Source of the DNA: Prosapia bicincta
Taxonomy: Eukaryota; Arthropoda; Insecta; Hemiptera; Cercopidae
Length of the DNA: 64,000 nucleotides
Direction: 5' to 3'
Assembly (NCBI GenBank): GCA_036971475.1
Contig: JBAIZL010000376.1
Location: 8,831,501 to 8,895,500, forward strand
Below, piece after piece: positions 47,450 to 58,964 of the stretch. Positions within the stretch are counted from its first letter, which is position 1. Each line of letters opens with the position of its first letter. The notes under the pieces are model-generated. The model saw nothing but the letters and a program-made list of their open reading frames with translations, was not told where the DNA came from and searched no databases. Position numbers and translations under genes: made by a program.

Positions 47450-48363
47450 CAGTGGAACCCTTCAAATCCGAACTAATTGGCGCTGTAGCCTGTTTGGATT
47501 TAGAAAGGTTCTGATTTGCTGAAGTGATTTTAATATTAACGAACAATATTAGAGCATTCATTACATATTTCTGTATCAATACTGTACTGTAGACCTTTTT
47601 ACAATATTTTTTTTTCAAATTTGAAGTGTTAATGCGACTAAACAAAGACGAAAGTTTGACAAAGCTGGCTGTTGAATTTAGTGTGGGTAATTCTACAATA
47701 AGTGAATGGCAAAAGAATTATGCAAACATTGAACAGTTTTGCAGTGCTACAAATGAAAAGTCTTTGGAACAACGTCATCAATCGAAAGTTTCTGTGAATG
47801 AAAAAATTGACGAAGCTGTATTTTTATAGTTTACACAAGAGAGGCAGGAAAGATTAATACAAGAAAGGCATTACAGTTAAACAAAAATAATGAACGGTAA
47901 TTTGGAATTAACTGCTAGCAATAGATGATTGGATAGATGGAAGAGAAGACACGGGAGTAGACAACTAACGGTAAGTGGGGAGAAGTTATCAGCTGATAAT
48001 CTTGATGCAAAAGAATATTTAGACGAATTCACAGATTTGAATTTTAAAGCCCTTTCCACTAAAAGTCTTGCTTCTAAGTATTTTTTATTTTTATTTTACT
48101 GTCAATAAATTCTATGTTAATGAAGTGATACAGTAGTACAGTATAGGTCTTCGAATTATATCGTGTTTTTACAGTGTCTATTCCAATATACAAAATACAA
48201 AGACTATATACATATCTCGGTCTTGTTTTACACAAGTAGCAACCTTAAAGTACATACCTCATTAAGTTTTAGATACTTTTTTTAAAATTTTGAATTCATC
48301 AAATCATGTACGGATTTCGCGAGGGTTTGGATTTCTGGGGTTCGGATTTGAGGGGTTCTACTG
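47450..48363 (+). mobile_element. pogo/Tigger-like DNA transposon deletion derivative, 914 bp
   Basis: Terminal inverted repeats of 24 bp: CAGTGGAACCCTTCAAATCC onward at 47450-47473, and its complement at 48340-48363 (outermost bases read inward CAGTAGAACCCC), with two mismatches. The right end is followed by TA, the family target; the left flank is TT, probably a mutated TA. The interior encodes only the N-terminal DNA-binding region of a transposase, with the whole DDE catalytic domain missing. The right TA is immediately followed by a TA microsatellite. pogo/Tigger elements move by cut-and-paste into TA; this copy could only be moved in trans. Confidence 0.88.
47626..48075 (+). pseudogene. 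pogo/Tigger (CENP-B/Jerky-type) transposase N-terminal fragment
   Basis: One reading frame holds two DNA-binding helix-turn-helix blocks. The first is LTKLAVEFSVGNSTISEWQK with a following SVNEKIDEAVF linker. The second (Tc5/CENP-B type) is LDRWKRRHGSRQL then SGEKLSADN. Three in-frame stops interrupt it: after EAVFL (47827-47829), after QERHYS, and at the usual Gly-Trp before LDRWK, where Trp has become TGA. No catalytic domain follows; the sequence passes straight into the right terminal region. The first ATG is at 47632; an upstream GTG lies at 47626. Confidence 0.88.
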
Positions 48364-48380
48364 TATATATACGTAGACCG

Positions 48381-48426
<46 letters not shown>

Positions 48427-48484
48427 GATCTACGTATATAAGAATTATATACAATACTACAATACTAAGAATTCTTAGTATTGT
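48364..48484. repeat. (TA)n hairpin and 26 bp perfect palindrome
   Basis: TATATACGTAGACCGTAT (48364) and ATACGATCTACGTATATA (about 48424) are inverted complements with one mismatch and flank a TA run of about 45 bp, so the whole 80 bp can fold into one hairpin. 48459-48484 is a perfect palindrome centred on AAGAATTCTT. Both lie directly upstream of the hammerhead-like motif at 48485-48531. Confidence 0.85.
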
Positions 48485-48531
48485 GGTTCCTGAGGATATT
48501 GGTAATGTCAACCAACGAAAAGCTTTAAATG
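48485..48531 (+). ncRNA. Hammerhead-like motif, related to the one at 52.75 kb
   Basis: Box CTGAGGA (48490-48496) fits CUGANGA. Helix II is TTGGT-AATGTCA-ACCAA, with unpaired bases between box and stem. GAAA (48517-48520) is followed by the palindrome AAGCTT (48520-48525) as helix III and T (48526) at the cleavage site. Helix I pairing is weak (GGTTC against AAATG, C-A mismatch at the junction). The segment around CCAACGAAAAGCTTT is nearly identical to the minus-strand motif at 52.75 kb, so both derive from one family. Probably an impaired copy. Confidence 0.6.
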
Positions 48532-48614
48532 TATTGTTCAATAAATTATTCCTGTAATTGTGTATATTATTTAATCTTAACAATAATTCTAACAGGAAAA
48601 CATATTTGATATTC

Positions 48615-48617
<3 letters not shown>

Positions 48618-48673
<56 letters not shown>
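48618..48673. repeat. (CA)n microsatellite
   Basis: About 27 CA units without interruption, directly followed by a GC-rich segment. Confidence 0.97.
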
Positions 48674-48677
<4 letters not shown>

Positions 48678-48990
48678 ACGGACCGGGCCACCACTTACGC
48701 CGCGCCGTCAACCCAACCGTTGAACAGCACGCGCGCGCAAGGCCGACCACCAAACGCCCATTGCAGAGCAAGAATTTTGAAACGAGCCGCTCGCAGCCAA
48801 AACCACGAACGCTGTGCAAAGCTCGCCAAAATCTGCCAGAGAACAAGTCACTGGACTTAAAAACGAAAAAACCTAACTTGCTGCGGATTCTACCCTTAAC
48901 GGGAAAGTCATCCCGGGGGATGGGTTCTTTTGAAAGACATCTAAACGGCAAAATGACCATATCAGCTGTAGGAGAGTGTAAGAAACTTGT
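48674..48990. other. GC-rich island 1, unassigned
   Basis: In contrast with its surroundings this segment is GC- and CpG-rich (GGACCGGGCC, CGCCGCGCCGTC, CGCGCGCGC). Open frames exist on both strands at low stop density, expected from composition, and none resembles a known protein. It could be a promoter or 5' exon of a gene, or the end of an LTR element. No matching second copy was found within the window. Confidence 0.5.
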
Positions 48991-51440
48991 TTAAAAGAAT
49001 ACTCAGTTTGTTTGCAAGTTAGTTAAAAAATATTTATTTTTTTATTTTAAAATTTAAAATTTAAACTTACATCGCACAGTCTGCAATTTATTTGATTTAA
49101 AAATATCCTTTGTGTTGGTTCTTACACAGTTAAGAAACCATGCTCTTCTTATTCTAGTTGACATTAAAATTTAAATTAAGATTTTACGATTTTAGTTTGC
49201 TTTCAATCGGAGTATACCAAAAGCGTAAAACTTTGCTCTACTTAACGGTCAATCTTACTTGTCAAAATATAACCCTTTCCTACCTGAAGTTCTTGTTCTT
49301 ATCTTCAAATTAAAAATTCTCTTTTTTCCCTTAAGTGACTTTTTAACAACCCTTGACTGCTTGTCCTAATTTCATTTCAGTATCCCAGGTTCTCAACCTT
49401 GCAATTTTAATTGTCAATATTTGGTTTTGTTTACTTAAATTTTTACTTAAAATTTAATTGTTACAGTTTACAAATTTTCGCTTTAACCTTTTGGATTCAA
49501 GCAAAGCCTTACTCTTCAATACACTCCGAAAGCTCCCTACTTTTTACATTTTGCTCAATTAGTTAAACTTTCTAAACACACTACTTTATTTATGGCCATG
49601 TTCTACATAGCCATGTAAATGATAAAATTTTTCCTATATCTTTATCAATTTTAAATGACCTTTTTAAAATTCAATTTCTATTTGTTTTAGCAGGTAAAGT
49701 TTTACTCAATTTTACCAAACAACCTAAAAACAATTTCATAAATTATATCAGATTATATAAAAACCAATTATCAAGCCCATACTGAAACAAAAAGTATATA
49801 TAAAACATATAGCCATATCTCCCACAAGATTATCAAAATATTTACTGAACAACAAATCATAATTTATAAAAATTGTTAAATCATCTGCTGAATAAATTCA
49901 AACACCTTCCCAATTGGAATTTAACATTTAAATACCTATTTTAATTCAAACGTTTACTGAAACCTATTTAAAACCTTTTTTAAACATATCTTCACTCATT
50001 TACAAAATCTACAAATTTATTTAAATTCATTTAACCCTTTTACTAGAAAATATTTAACCCTTTGGTTACTCTTTGATTAACCCTTTCGGCATGAAAATTC
50101 ACATAATGAAATTTATTAATATTTATTGAAACATAGTTAAACCCTTTTAAACTGATCCTTGATCATTTACAAAGAAATTTACAAATTTTAAAATTTATTT
50201 AACCCTTTTTATATAAAATAAAAAACCCTTTGGTTCTCATTTGGTTAACCCTTTCTTCATGAAAATTATAAATACTGAGGTTTGCTTACTACTTATTTAA
50301 ACATGGTTAAACCCTTTTAATATAAAATATGTAACCCTTTGGTTATCATTTGGTTAACCCTTTCTTCATGAAAATTATACATACTGAAATTTATTTAAAA
50401 TTTATCAATGCAATTTCTGAAGGAAATTGATATTTAATAAATCTTGAGTAACCCTTGCTAAATGGCTACTAACCCATTTGCCTATATTATATAACTTATT
50501 TTTAAACCAATTTGCAAAAATTTCATTTTTCTTTCTAAGTTTCCCTATCACCGACATATTATTTTACACACATATAAATCATGAAATAAACAATATATAC
50601 TTATAATTCAAAAAAGAAAAACTTATTTTAATATCACTAGCTAGCCCCACTCACAATTGTAAAATCTCTTGTTTAACTTGACCCTTTTGTTGCACTTTTT
50701 TTAAATATTTAAAATCTACACATATCAAAATCATAACCCTTTACTTTTACTCATACCTTGGTTTGATTCAATTTATTTAAATACCCATATATAATTTCAC
50801 CCTTTTCTAAATAAAATCAACAGTTTAAATTAAATAGCTTCAATTTGATATAACCCTTGTTTATTTTAAATGAGAACAATTTATGTCAATTTGTTTCATA
50901 TGGAAAAATGTCATAATGACTTCTTCTAGGTAAAATAACAATTCAGTTTAATTTAATTATGTGAAAAAGCACTCCCGATTATAGGAGTACATGAAACTAA
51001 AGCATGACCTTCCAATCAGCTGTTGTAAACAATGGCCTTTGTCCGCCATCTTGGATATTTACTTTTAGCAAATTATATTTAATTTTATTACAACACATCT
51101 CTTATTTAATTTCCTTACACCTTCATAAGATTTTAACTCTTTAAATAATTTAAATCCCTTTATTTGATTTGTTTATTTAAAACCCTTAACCCTTTACACT
51201 ATTTCTAACCTAAAATTTCTATTTCCCTTACATTCATGAAATGCAACATAATTTCTACTTTTATGTCATCGCCATCTTGAACCCCCCCAACCTTTAAAAC
51301 AAAGCCACCAGCATTTACTTATAAAATTCAAAGTTTACTGTTAATGGTTTGAAAATTTATTTAAATTTTATAACATTTTGCCATTAAGAAAAAATTCTTC
51401 AAATTAAAAATTTCTAATTTGCAAAGGGAAGACAAAATAG
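48991..51440. other. AT-rich stretch with strong C-over-G skew and AACCCTTT-rich repeats
   Basis: The plus strand is nearly free of G over long runs (49981-50040 has none, 50701-50760 only one) while C is common. The words TTAACCC and AACCCTTT recur dozens of times. At 50040-50400 a longer unit recurs three times in diverged form (AACCCTTTGGTT, TTAACCCTTTCTTCATGAA). The motif is not the insect telomere repeat TTAGG. No coding signal was recognised. Confidence 0.6.
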
Positions 51441-52330
51441 ACCTAACCTGAAATCCACCACAAAGCACGGCTTGCCCATTTCTCCCTCTCTTCTTCGTCT
51501 CTCCCTTTGTTCTCCAGCGGGGTCGGGGAGGTCCGGCTTGGATGTTGCATCTTTCCCACGCAGGTATACTTGGATGACTTCCCACGCGTTGCCGCCATCT
51601 TTGGAACCACCTTCCCTTTGTGCTTTTGGTATGCCTCATGTAGATCTGCTTGCTCAACCCTTTGTTTGAAACTCTCCCATCTTCTTTCTTCGATGACTTT
51701 TGCACCTCTTTTAAATTTTAACAGTTACTAATAAAATTTTTAGCTTTAAGCCCTTTTTTTAACACAGTTCTTGACTGGGCATTTTATAACACAGAAAAGA
51801 AATAGAAAATTTTTTAAAACGTTTATCAAGTTAGTTAAATTATGTTTAATTTTGTTAGAAATTTAGTATCACTTTTTTAAAACTGTTTGCTAGGTTACCA
51901 TTGTTCACATCGCCTTGTCTTTCTAGTAAGGCTGCAACACACACATTTTAAGACGCTCGCACATTATTGATGGAATTTTATGGGGAAACCTCTTTCGGCG
52001 CGATCTTGAAGAGCCCCATTTTCGGAAACACAGCGTCACGACATCTCAACGAAACGAACTTTCCCTAGCCACTCATAGTTTTTGAACTAATAACGGTAAC
52101 AAAACTACTATTCATTGTTTTACCGGAGCTAAGCCCGACAACGTCCTTACACTTCAAGAGTCCTGGTTTAGCTGGGGCGTAAGGACGCTTGGCCTTTCTT
52201 CCCACAGGGAAATCCTCCCACCTTGCAGTCCGTTCCCACGAGTTGACAACCAATAGGGATCTTTATCGATGTAGCCTGATCGGCGCGCGCACTTCCTTTA
52301 TACTATTTCTTAACGGCTCGCAAAATCAAT
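51441..52330. other. GC-richer islands 2a/2b, unassigned
   Basis: Two GC-rich blocks (51440-51700 and 51990-52310) follow the skewed AT-rich stretch. They contain open frames (51361-51705 minus, 51472-51731 plus, 52065-52253 minus) without recognised similarity. Candidate splice-donor-like words (GCAG/GTATAC at about 51560) are present but cannot be validated by eye. The pair with island 1 bounds the skewed region. Confidence 0.45.
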
Positions 52331-52628
52331 AATTCAGATCGATTCTATCCACTTTTTCGTTCTAGCCGTTTAACTCTTTAAGGGTGCCTTTGATGAAGTT
52401 TTATTATTCTTTATTATTGATTTTTCTCGTCTTGCTTTATCTCTGGAAATGTCGATGGTAACTCTAGGTCAATTTTGACCATCTTCCCCTTGCAAACGGC
52501 CTTAAATTTTAGTTTCTAACCCTTCTTACGGTGGCTTGGTTTGTTTTACATAAAAGAAATTTAAACTCTTTATGTTTTAAATTTTATGTTTTTGCGGTAT
52601 GTATTCCAAGAGAATACTGCCCGCCGCA

Positions 52629-52681
<53 letters not shown>
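52629..52681. repeat. Compound (CA)n(TA)n microsatellite
   Basis: About 7 CA units followed by about 19 TA units, directly adjoining the hammerhead-like segment that follows. Confidence 0.95.
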
Positions 52682-52684
<3 letters not shown>

Positions 52685-52728
52685 AACTAAGTCAAAATAC
52701 AAATACAAGAATTATAATTGAATTTACA

Positions 52729-52773
52729 ATTCAAAGCTTTTCGTTGGTTAACAGTACCAACATCATCAGGAAT
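52729..52773 (-). ncRNA. Hammerhead ribozyme motif, near-complete
   Basis: Minus strand: helix I strand ATTC (52773-52770); box CTGATGA (52769-52763); one extra T (52762); helix II GTTGGT-ACTGTTA-ACCAAC (52761-52743); GAAA (52742-52739); helix III palindrome AAGCTT (52739-52734); cleavage-site T (52733); helix I return GAAT (52732-52729), fully complementary to ATTC. The core matches consensus, though a UU cleavage site is usually slower than UC or UA. Loop-free helix III and the extra T after the box match the 40.9 kb copy in design with a different sequence, arguing for selection on the fold or for related families. Confidence 0.75.
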
Positions 52774-52799
52774 ATTAAACATTTGGTTTAATATTAGGT

Positions 52800-55700
52800 A
52801 TTATTAGATATTATATGACATTGAATTTATACATTAATTACGTGTGCCTATTATATTTAGAAACATTTCGATCCCATTTCAAGCTACAAAACCTTTGTTA
52901 AGGTCTTTTAAACTAACTTTTATCTTTTCTAATGGTGTGGATAGGCTGTGCGTTCGGTAAAGGGGTTATAGACGACAATATATCACTGATAAACTACCAA
53001 CACTATAAAGGTAACTTGTTATAATTTATTAAACAAATATTTTTAAATACAAAAACATGTTTACAATATAAACATAATTAATTAAATAAGAACAAGTAAT
53101 TCAAAAACTAAAAGCAATAGTCTGAATAAAGTTGAGGGAGATTAAAATAACTTACAATTTTAAAAATAGATCCCGCTTTCACTACTCCTTTTTATAAATT
53201 TGAGTGAATTACTTTACTTGTACTTCCTTTTTTCTACATAAGACCGCTTATCCGAAAAATGGGAACATCTTCCATGTAACCACCTATCGTTCTCATAGTT
53301 GATTATTCATCGGCGTGAAAGGTCATATACAGTCTAAATTATTATAAAGGCCTTTCTCAGAAGGAATTGTTGTCAGTTATAGATATTTTTTCAACCTCCT
53401 CACTTTTCATTTCCTCTATCTCCTGCGGCTGGTTCCTTCTACCTTTCCTTTATGTAATGTCTATCTCTCCTTAAATGTGATTGAAGCCAAAGAATTCCAG
53501 TTTCCTGGGCGTTGTCATTGCATATATTTCGCTTGCCAGTGCTTCTAAGTTATCGGCAATTATACTATTGCACCTGTCAGAGGTCAAGTCTAACAGTTTG
53601 GAACGTTTTCTGCAGCACCTCAAAGTTGACTAGCTAAACCAAGAGGTTCTCCTGAGTATCCTGGGCTTTTACCGGTTTAACAGTGTTATTTTTAATATGC
53701 AGTATATTTTATCTTGCTCTTCAGTAAGTAGACAAACGACCTTTTAAGGAACTTAGAAAATTAAAATAACTAATGCCTTTAGTTAGGTTGTTTTAAAAAT
53801 ACTATATTCATGGTGGCCATCTCTCTTACCCTGTATTTAGTTGTAAAACTAAACCATTTATCCAAGTCATAAAATACCATACTGTAATAGATCCAGTTGT
53901 TTCCAGGACACAGTCGTCTGGCTTCAGAATAAAACACTTGCTATCAAAGGGCCTCGCCTCCTTATTTCACTAATGCACATAAAAATGGTTAAGTAGAAGA
54001 TTAATAGGTTACCAGAGTTTCAGCAGTTACCAACACGAATTTAAATAGAAATGTATGTAAAAAGCTACCAATTACCAAAGAAAATTTCGAATACTATTTG
54101 ACACACGATGACCAAACAAGATATTCTTCCACTGGTGCTAGCTCTACTTGCTTTACCTTAGTTAGTATGAAATTTAAGTTTCCCAGTAACTCTATACTGT
54201 TAGGATAAAAACCATAACATTTTGTAAAAAGACAACTTTAAGTTCAATCGAGAAAAAGTCATTCAAGACTCCAGGAGACAAACAGTCTTGGTAAAGAGAG
54301 GTTGAGTTGGAGAAGTTTGTAAGTGAATTAATAATTAATTACACGTAAATTTGTGTTTTTCATCTTCAAAAAATTCCAATTAGAGGGTATAAACATAGGG
54401 AAATGTTTGGTTTTTTAAAAATTAAATAAAGCCTGGTTAAACTTTTAAGTTACAACAAACAAGCGAAAAGTCGTAATAGAGATACAATTAAAAAGTGCCA
54501 AACATTCCTATGTTTGGTACAAATAACATACGTCCTATTAGTTGTAATTAGGCAAATGTTTTAAATAGTATAATTCTTTAGCAGTCATTTTATTGCAATT
54601 GTATTTCAAGGCGACGAATCCAATAGATCCAACGTCAACTGATAAAGAAGGTAATATTGAGGAGGGAAAGTGGAAGATGGGGGAAATATTTGTCTTTGTG
54701 ATCTGGATTAAACCCTAGAGATAAATCCAAAATATAAAGGTAATCTAAGGCTAGCAATTGTAAGGATAGACGTAAGAAAGATACTTATTCACAACTTACA
54801 GTTAGGCATATAAATCTAAATAAAATGTTAAACATTTCTATGACACAGTAACCAATGCTAAGTTACTACATCAGTTTAGGTAGTCATCTGACAGGGGGCG
54901 CAAGCTTCTAACCTGTGGAAGGGGGTTTCGCTTCAAGCACTACTGACCTGAGTCTGCTAATAATGTTACTGGACCTTATTCATAAGTCATATGGTAATTT
55001 TGATTTATATTCTACATTACTCTTTATTATGCATGCCTTGTGTTTTAATATTCTATTTAAATGTATTTATTTTCGACTTCAAATAAAAGTACGGGAAGAG
55101 AGACCTCAAAGAATCTAAGATTGGCACAAAATATTTTGGAACAAGTGGCCTAAATGTTGGACATGTTTTAGGAAAACAAAAAAGGGAGGAGAAACTGATT
55201 GTTCGTAGAAAGTCAGTGAAATAGGGAGTATATACCGTTCACACACGCTTTAAAACTATATCTATGAATACGTATGCTTTAGTACAAACAATAGTATAGT
55301 TAATATTAAGATAAAATTAAAAACATTACCCTCTCTTTCCTTCTTCTTGGCGCCGAAGCAGCACGTGACTGTAACAAGATGAGTCATTGGTTAGTTAAAA
55401 CTAGAACTTTAGAAGTTGTACAATATCCGCTATATAGATTAGAATATGTTTTTATGGGTTCTATTTATATTTATTCTTTCTGCATGATTGCATATTGTTT
55501 AAAAATTTTTACGTCAATAATAGTTAAACATACACTCACAGACACAAAAAATAGGTAGCCAGAGAGATACTGAAAATTCAAATTTTCACTGTTTTTTTAA
55601 CGTTTAGTTATTAGATAAAACCGTGCTGTTATGTTATATGTTTTATTTGATTTGGTAAAGTTATAGTCTAGGTATGTATTTATAGCTTCTGCCCCCATGA

Positions 55701-58700
55701 CTTTCTTCTGCAGCAGATCGTATTGTGACAGAGATGGAAAGGGAGGGAATAAAGAGAGAGAGAGAGAGTAGAACCGAGGCAGGGATAGAGATGGGTATGC
55801 AGAGAAAGAGCAAAGAGGAAGACAATTGGAGAGGGATATGGTATAATAGAGTAGATACCTATTCACCCGTCATGACTTATTGGTGCTTGTCGACAATTAC
55901 ACTTGCGACGGTAGGTATCGTAAAGAATCAAATATGCGATTTGTTAATAGCTTATTCTTAATATATTTTCCGGGGAATATCGACATTTTATAATTTTGGT
56001 CTTCCTGAGTAACATAGTGATAAAGAAGGACACAACGTTTTCATTTCAGAGATATGTAAGTCGAATATACGGTTGTCTAGGCATCACATTTTGTATAGGG
56101 CAATTATATATACATGGCACTCACATGTCTGTGCAAGGCAGCTTTTTATGAGATGAGGAACAGAACTAGTTAGATAGCTTTGCGTTGTTAATGTCTAAGT
56201 TGATGTTTTTATTATATTCATGTTTAGGGGCATAATTTGTGCAAAATAATATAGTAGTTAAATAAATATGTTAAAGTAAACTTACAAAGTCTCAAAAAAC
56301 TCTTTAGTATCATAGTTTTGCTTCTAATCGAAAACAATTTCAAGCAAAAGTGTCTTAATGAAATTATGGTAATGTAAATACAGTTTATTCTTTATTGTTG
56401 GTAATTTCTAAATTAATTGTTGTTAGTAGTTTTTTTATATTAAAAAAAATCCCGTTTAAAATTTGGTTTTACATAAAATATTATATATAATAAAATACCT
56501 ATCCTTGTAGATAATATTGCACATGACTATGGGCAAAACCTTTAGATAATGTTATACTAATCATCGAGTTATAGAACTTATAATTTAGGTAAAATTGTGT
56601 AAAACGTACTAGGAAACCTTGTGGCAGTCCCCAATTCATATATGAAAAAAATTCAGTGTTTAAACCGGTTTCCGAAAGTAACACTTGTTTGTTAAACAGG
56701 ATTAGAGCAAAATATTTAGAGATACTACAAATTAATAACCTGTAGCTTGTAGAAAGTTTTTCATCAATTTTAGGAAAAACTTTTTACTCAATAATTCAAC
56801 ATGTTTTTAGAAAGGCGCTCCCTTTGGACATTGCTCGATGATTAATTATTTTGTTTTTGCTACTTTTTCGACTCCTAAGAGATTTGTCACGAAATGGAGA
56901 ATTAGTAATTTTGCTACAGATATTTTGTAAAAGCATATATGTATGCTTATATATATTTATTAGATTTCTACATATTTCAATAAGAAAACAAAAATTGAAG
57001 TAATAGTAATATTAAGGGACAATGTATCAATTGAAAACGTCAATTGAAGGCAGTTTCTCAACCAAAAATTACCTTTTGAGAAAGCTAAGAGCATCATTTA
57101 TATTTATTTGAATTAATTATTTTTCAATAGTAAGAAAGATAAAGTAATAGTAAAGATAAATGTTTGAATGGTGAATTAGAAACGTAATAATTTGAAGCTT
57201 AGCTTTTAATTGAAACCTTGTTACAAATTATTACACTAATAAAATTACATAAGGTAGTGATCACAGGCCTAGTTTATACTTAGCCTTGTGTAATATGAGG
57301 CCTATATATCCTGCAGTACACTGAACAGGCTATCCAGGGTGGTTATGCTGGTGCATGTACATTACTGTATCCTAAACCTGATTATCTGTTGTATATTTTA
57401 CCTATAAATCCACATCACATGGGACATAATGGGTAGAAAGGTTATTGTGAAGGCACCACAATATAGCAGCCTACTATGAAAATATTAACAGTTGTTATAT
57501 CATATTTCCCAACCAAAAATGTTTTTTATTTCCTTATATTTAACCATTGCAGATACAGGTATATAGAATATTCTGCAAGTATACGGAAAAAACTAAATTA
57601 AAAACCAAACATATGACTTCTATAATTATTTGACAACTATATACATTCTATCAACAAAAAGAAAAAGTCGTCTTTATTTTAGCGATAATACTGAAATGTT
57701 GGTCATTTTTCAAAGTTAAACTTTATTGAAAGGTTTTGAGAATGGCCCTTATGGTGTAGCCATTTACGTTTGCTTAAGTAGAATATAGAGAAAGCATTTA
57801 ACTCTTACAACTGACTATGTGCTATATTAAAATAACAGAGTTCATAAATTTTAACTACTTCTGCAATGATTCATGAATGTTTTAGTGTTAATTTAACTGA
57901 ACGACGACGGAATTTAATTCCAAAGCTTAACTGTGTAGGCCTAATACAAATTTGGAGAAACTGTTATGTGGTATTTATTTTAAATAAATAAAACCCTTAC
58001 CCAAAAACCTTTTTACACAAACTTGTATGGATATTTCAATTATAACGTAGTCATCTTAAGGGGAAATTATTAACACGAATAACTATGAATCCATTGTTTA
58101 GGTCTTACCAAATATTTTTTGTGATAAAAAAAGTTTTATATTTTTAAATACAAATTAAATTTAAGTAACTTTTAAGCATCAAGTGCTTATGTTACTTTCT
58201 GTGATGTCTGTTAGTGTTATCTTGAAACTAAATGCCACTAAATGACGTATTTGTTTATTTTATTAAATTGTAACCTTATTCAGTATATACAGTCTATTGC
58301 GTTTCTGTGTGCTGAAAGATGGACTGAGAAATGCGATGACTTTCATTAAGGAAAGACTAATTTTCCTAATTTTCGCTTTGCGAGTTTATAGGGTAACAAG
58401 ATAATATAAAATGCCTGGAATTATCAATAAAGAAACTCTGTGTTGTTAAAGGTGATTGTAATTCATTAACTCACATAATTCAGGTAATGATTTTGAACAC
58501 CATTCTTTAGATCCTAATTCATGACAATTTTTAACGTATTCGAAGATCATCGTTCTGTAGAAACATGCGACTATGATATTTGTAACATCGACAGCAAAAT
58601 TTATCTACAGGTGCTTCCTTATTAATCTTAATTTGTAATTAGTTGAAGAACGATTTACAGTTTCAATATTTGGCAACGAAGGTCTATGCGAATTACTAAT

Positions 58701-58960
58701 TAATTAATATGTAGAGATTAGTTGGTTTATCGTCAATAGTTACTAGTTTCCTAAGCTTTGCATTTGCAAATTACTTTTAGATAATTGTAACCTAAAAACA
58801 GGAAATGCAGAAATGTCACACCACATTGTATCGGAGTAAAACAATGCTGCTACGGCTATTCTTTCAGATATTATTTATTTCTTATAGAAGTAGTAATGCG
58901 TCAGCGTTCTGATTTCATTTCCCCTTTTTGCACACTGTTTCGTAGTCATATTATTTTAAC
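52800..58960. other. Unassigned AT-rich intergenic DNA
   Basis: No recognisable coding region over about 6 kb. Minor structures are a GA-rich microsatellite at 55751-55771, and an inverted pair AAACATAGG-AATGTTTGG at 54391-54410 and 54498-54515, whose right arm is itself a hairpin. A mixed-composition stretch at 57240-57480 rich in GGCCT-type words was not identified. Confidence 0.5.
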
Positions 58961-58964
58961 TTAA

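Noticed and set aside
48589..48960. 123-codon minus-strand open frame over the CA run and GC island
   Set aside because: Low stop density is explained by GC content and the poly-(Cys/Val) read of the microsatellite; no recognisable domain.
50040..50400. AACCCTT repeats as telomeric sequence
   Set aside because: The words are irregularly spaced and embedded in longer diverged units, and do not match TTAGG or TTAGGG arrays.
51361..51731. Overlapping open frames on both strands in GC island 2
   Set aside because: No similarity, no consistent splice structure, and mutually overlapping frames as expected from composition.
55597..55961. Open frames rich in Ser/Leu or Arg/Glu around the GA run
   Set aside because: Driven by the GA/TC microsatellite at 55751-55771.
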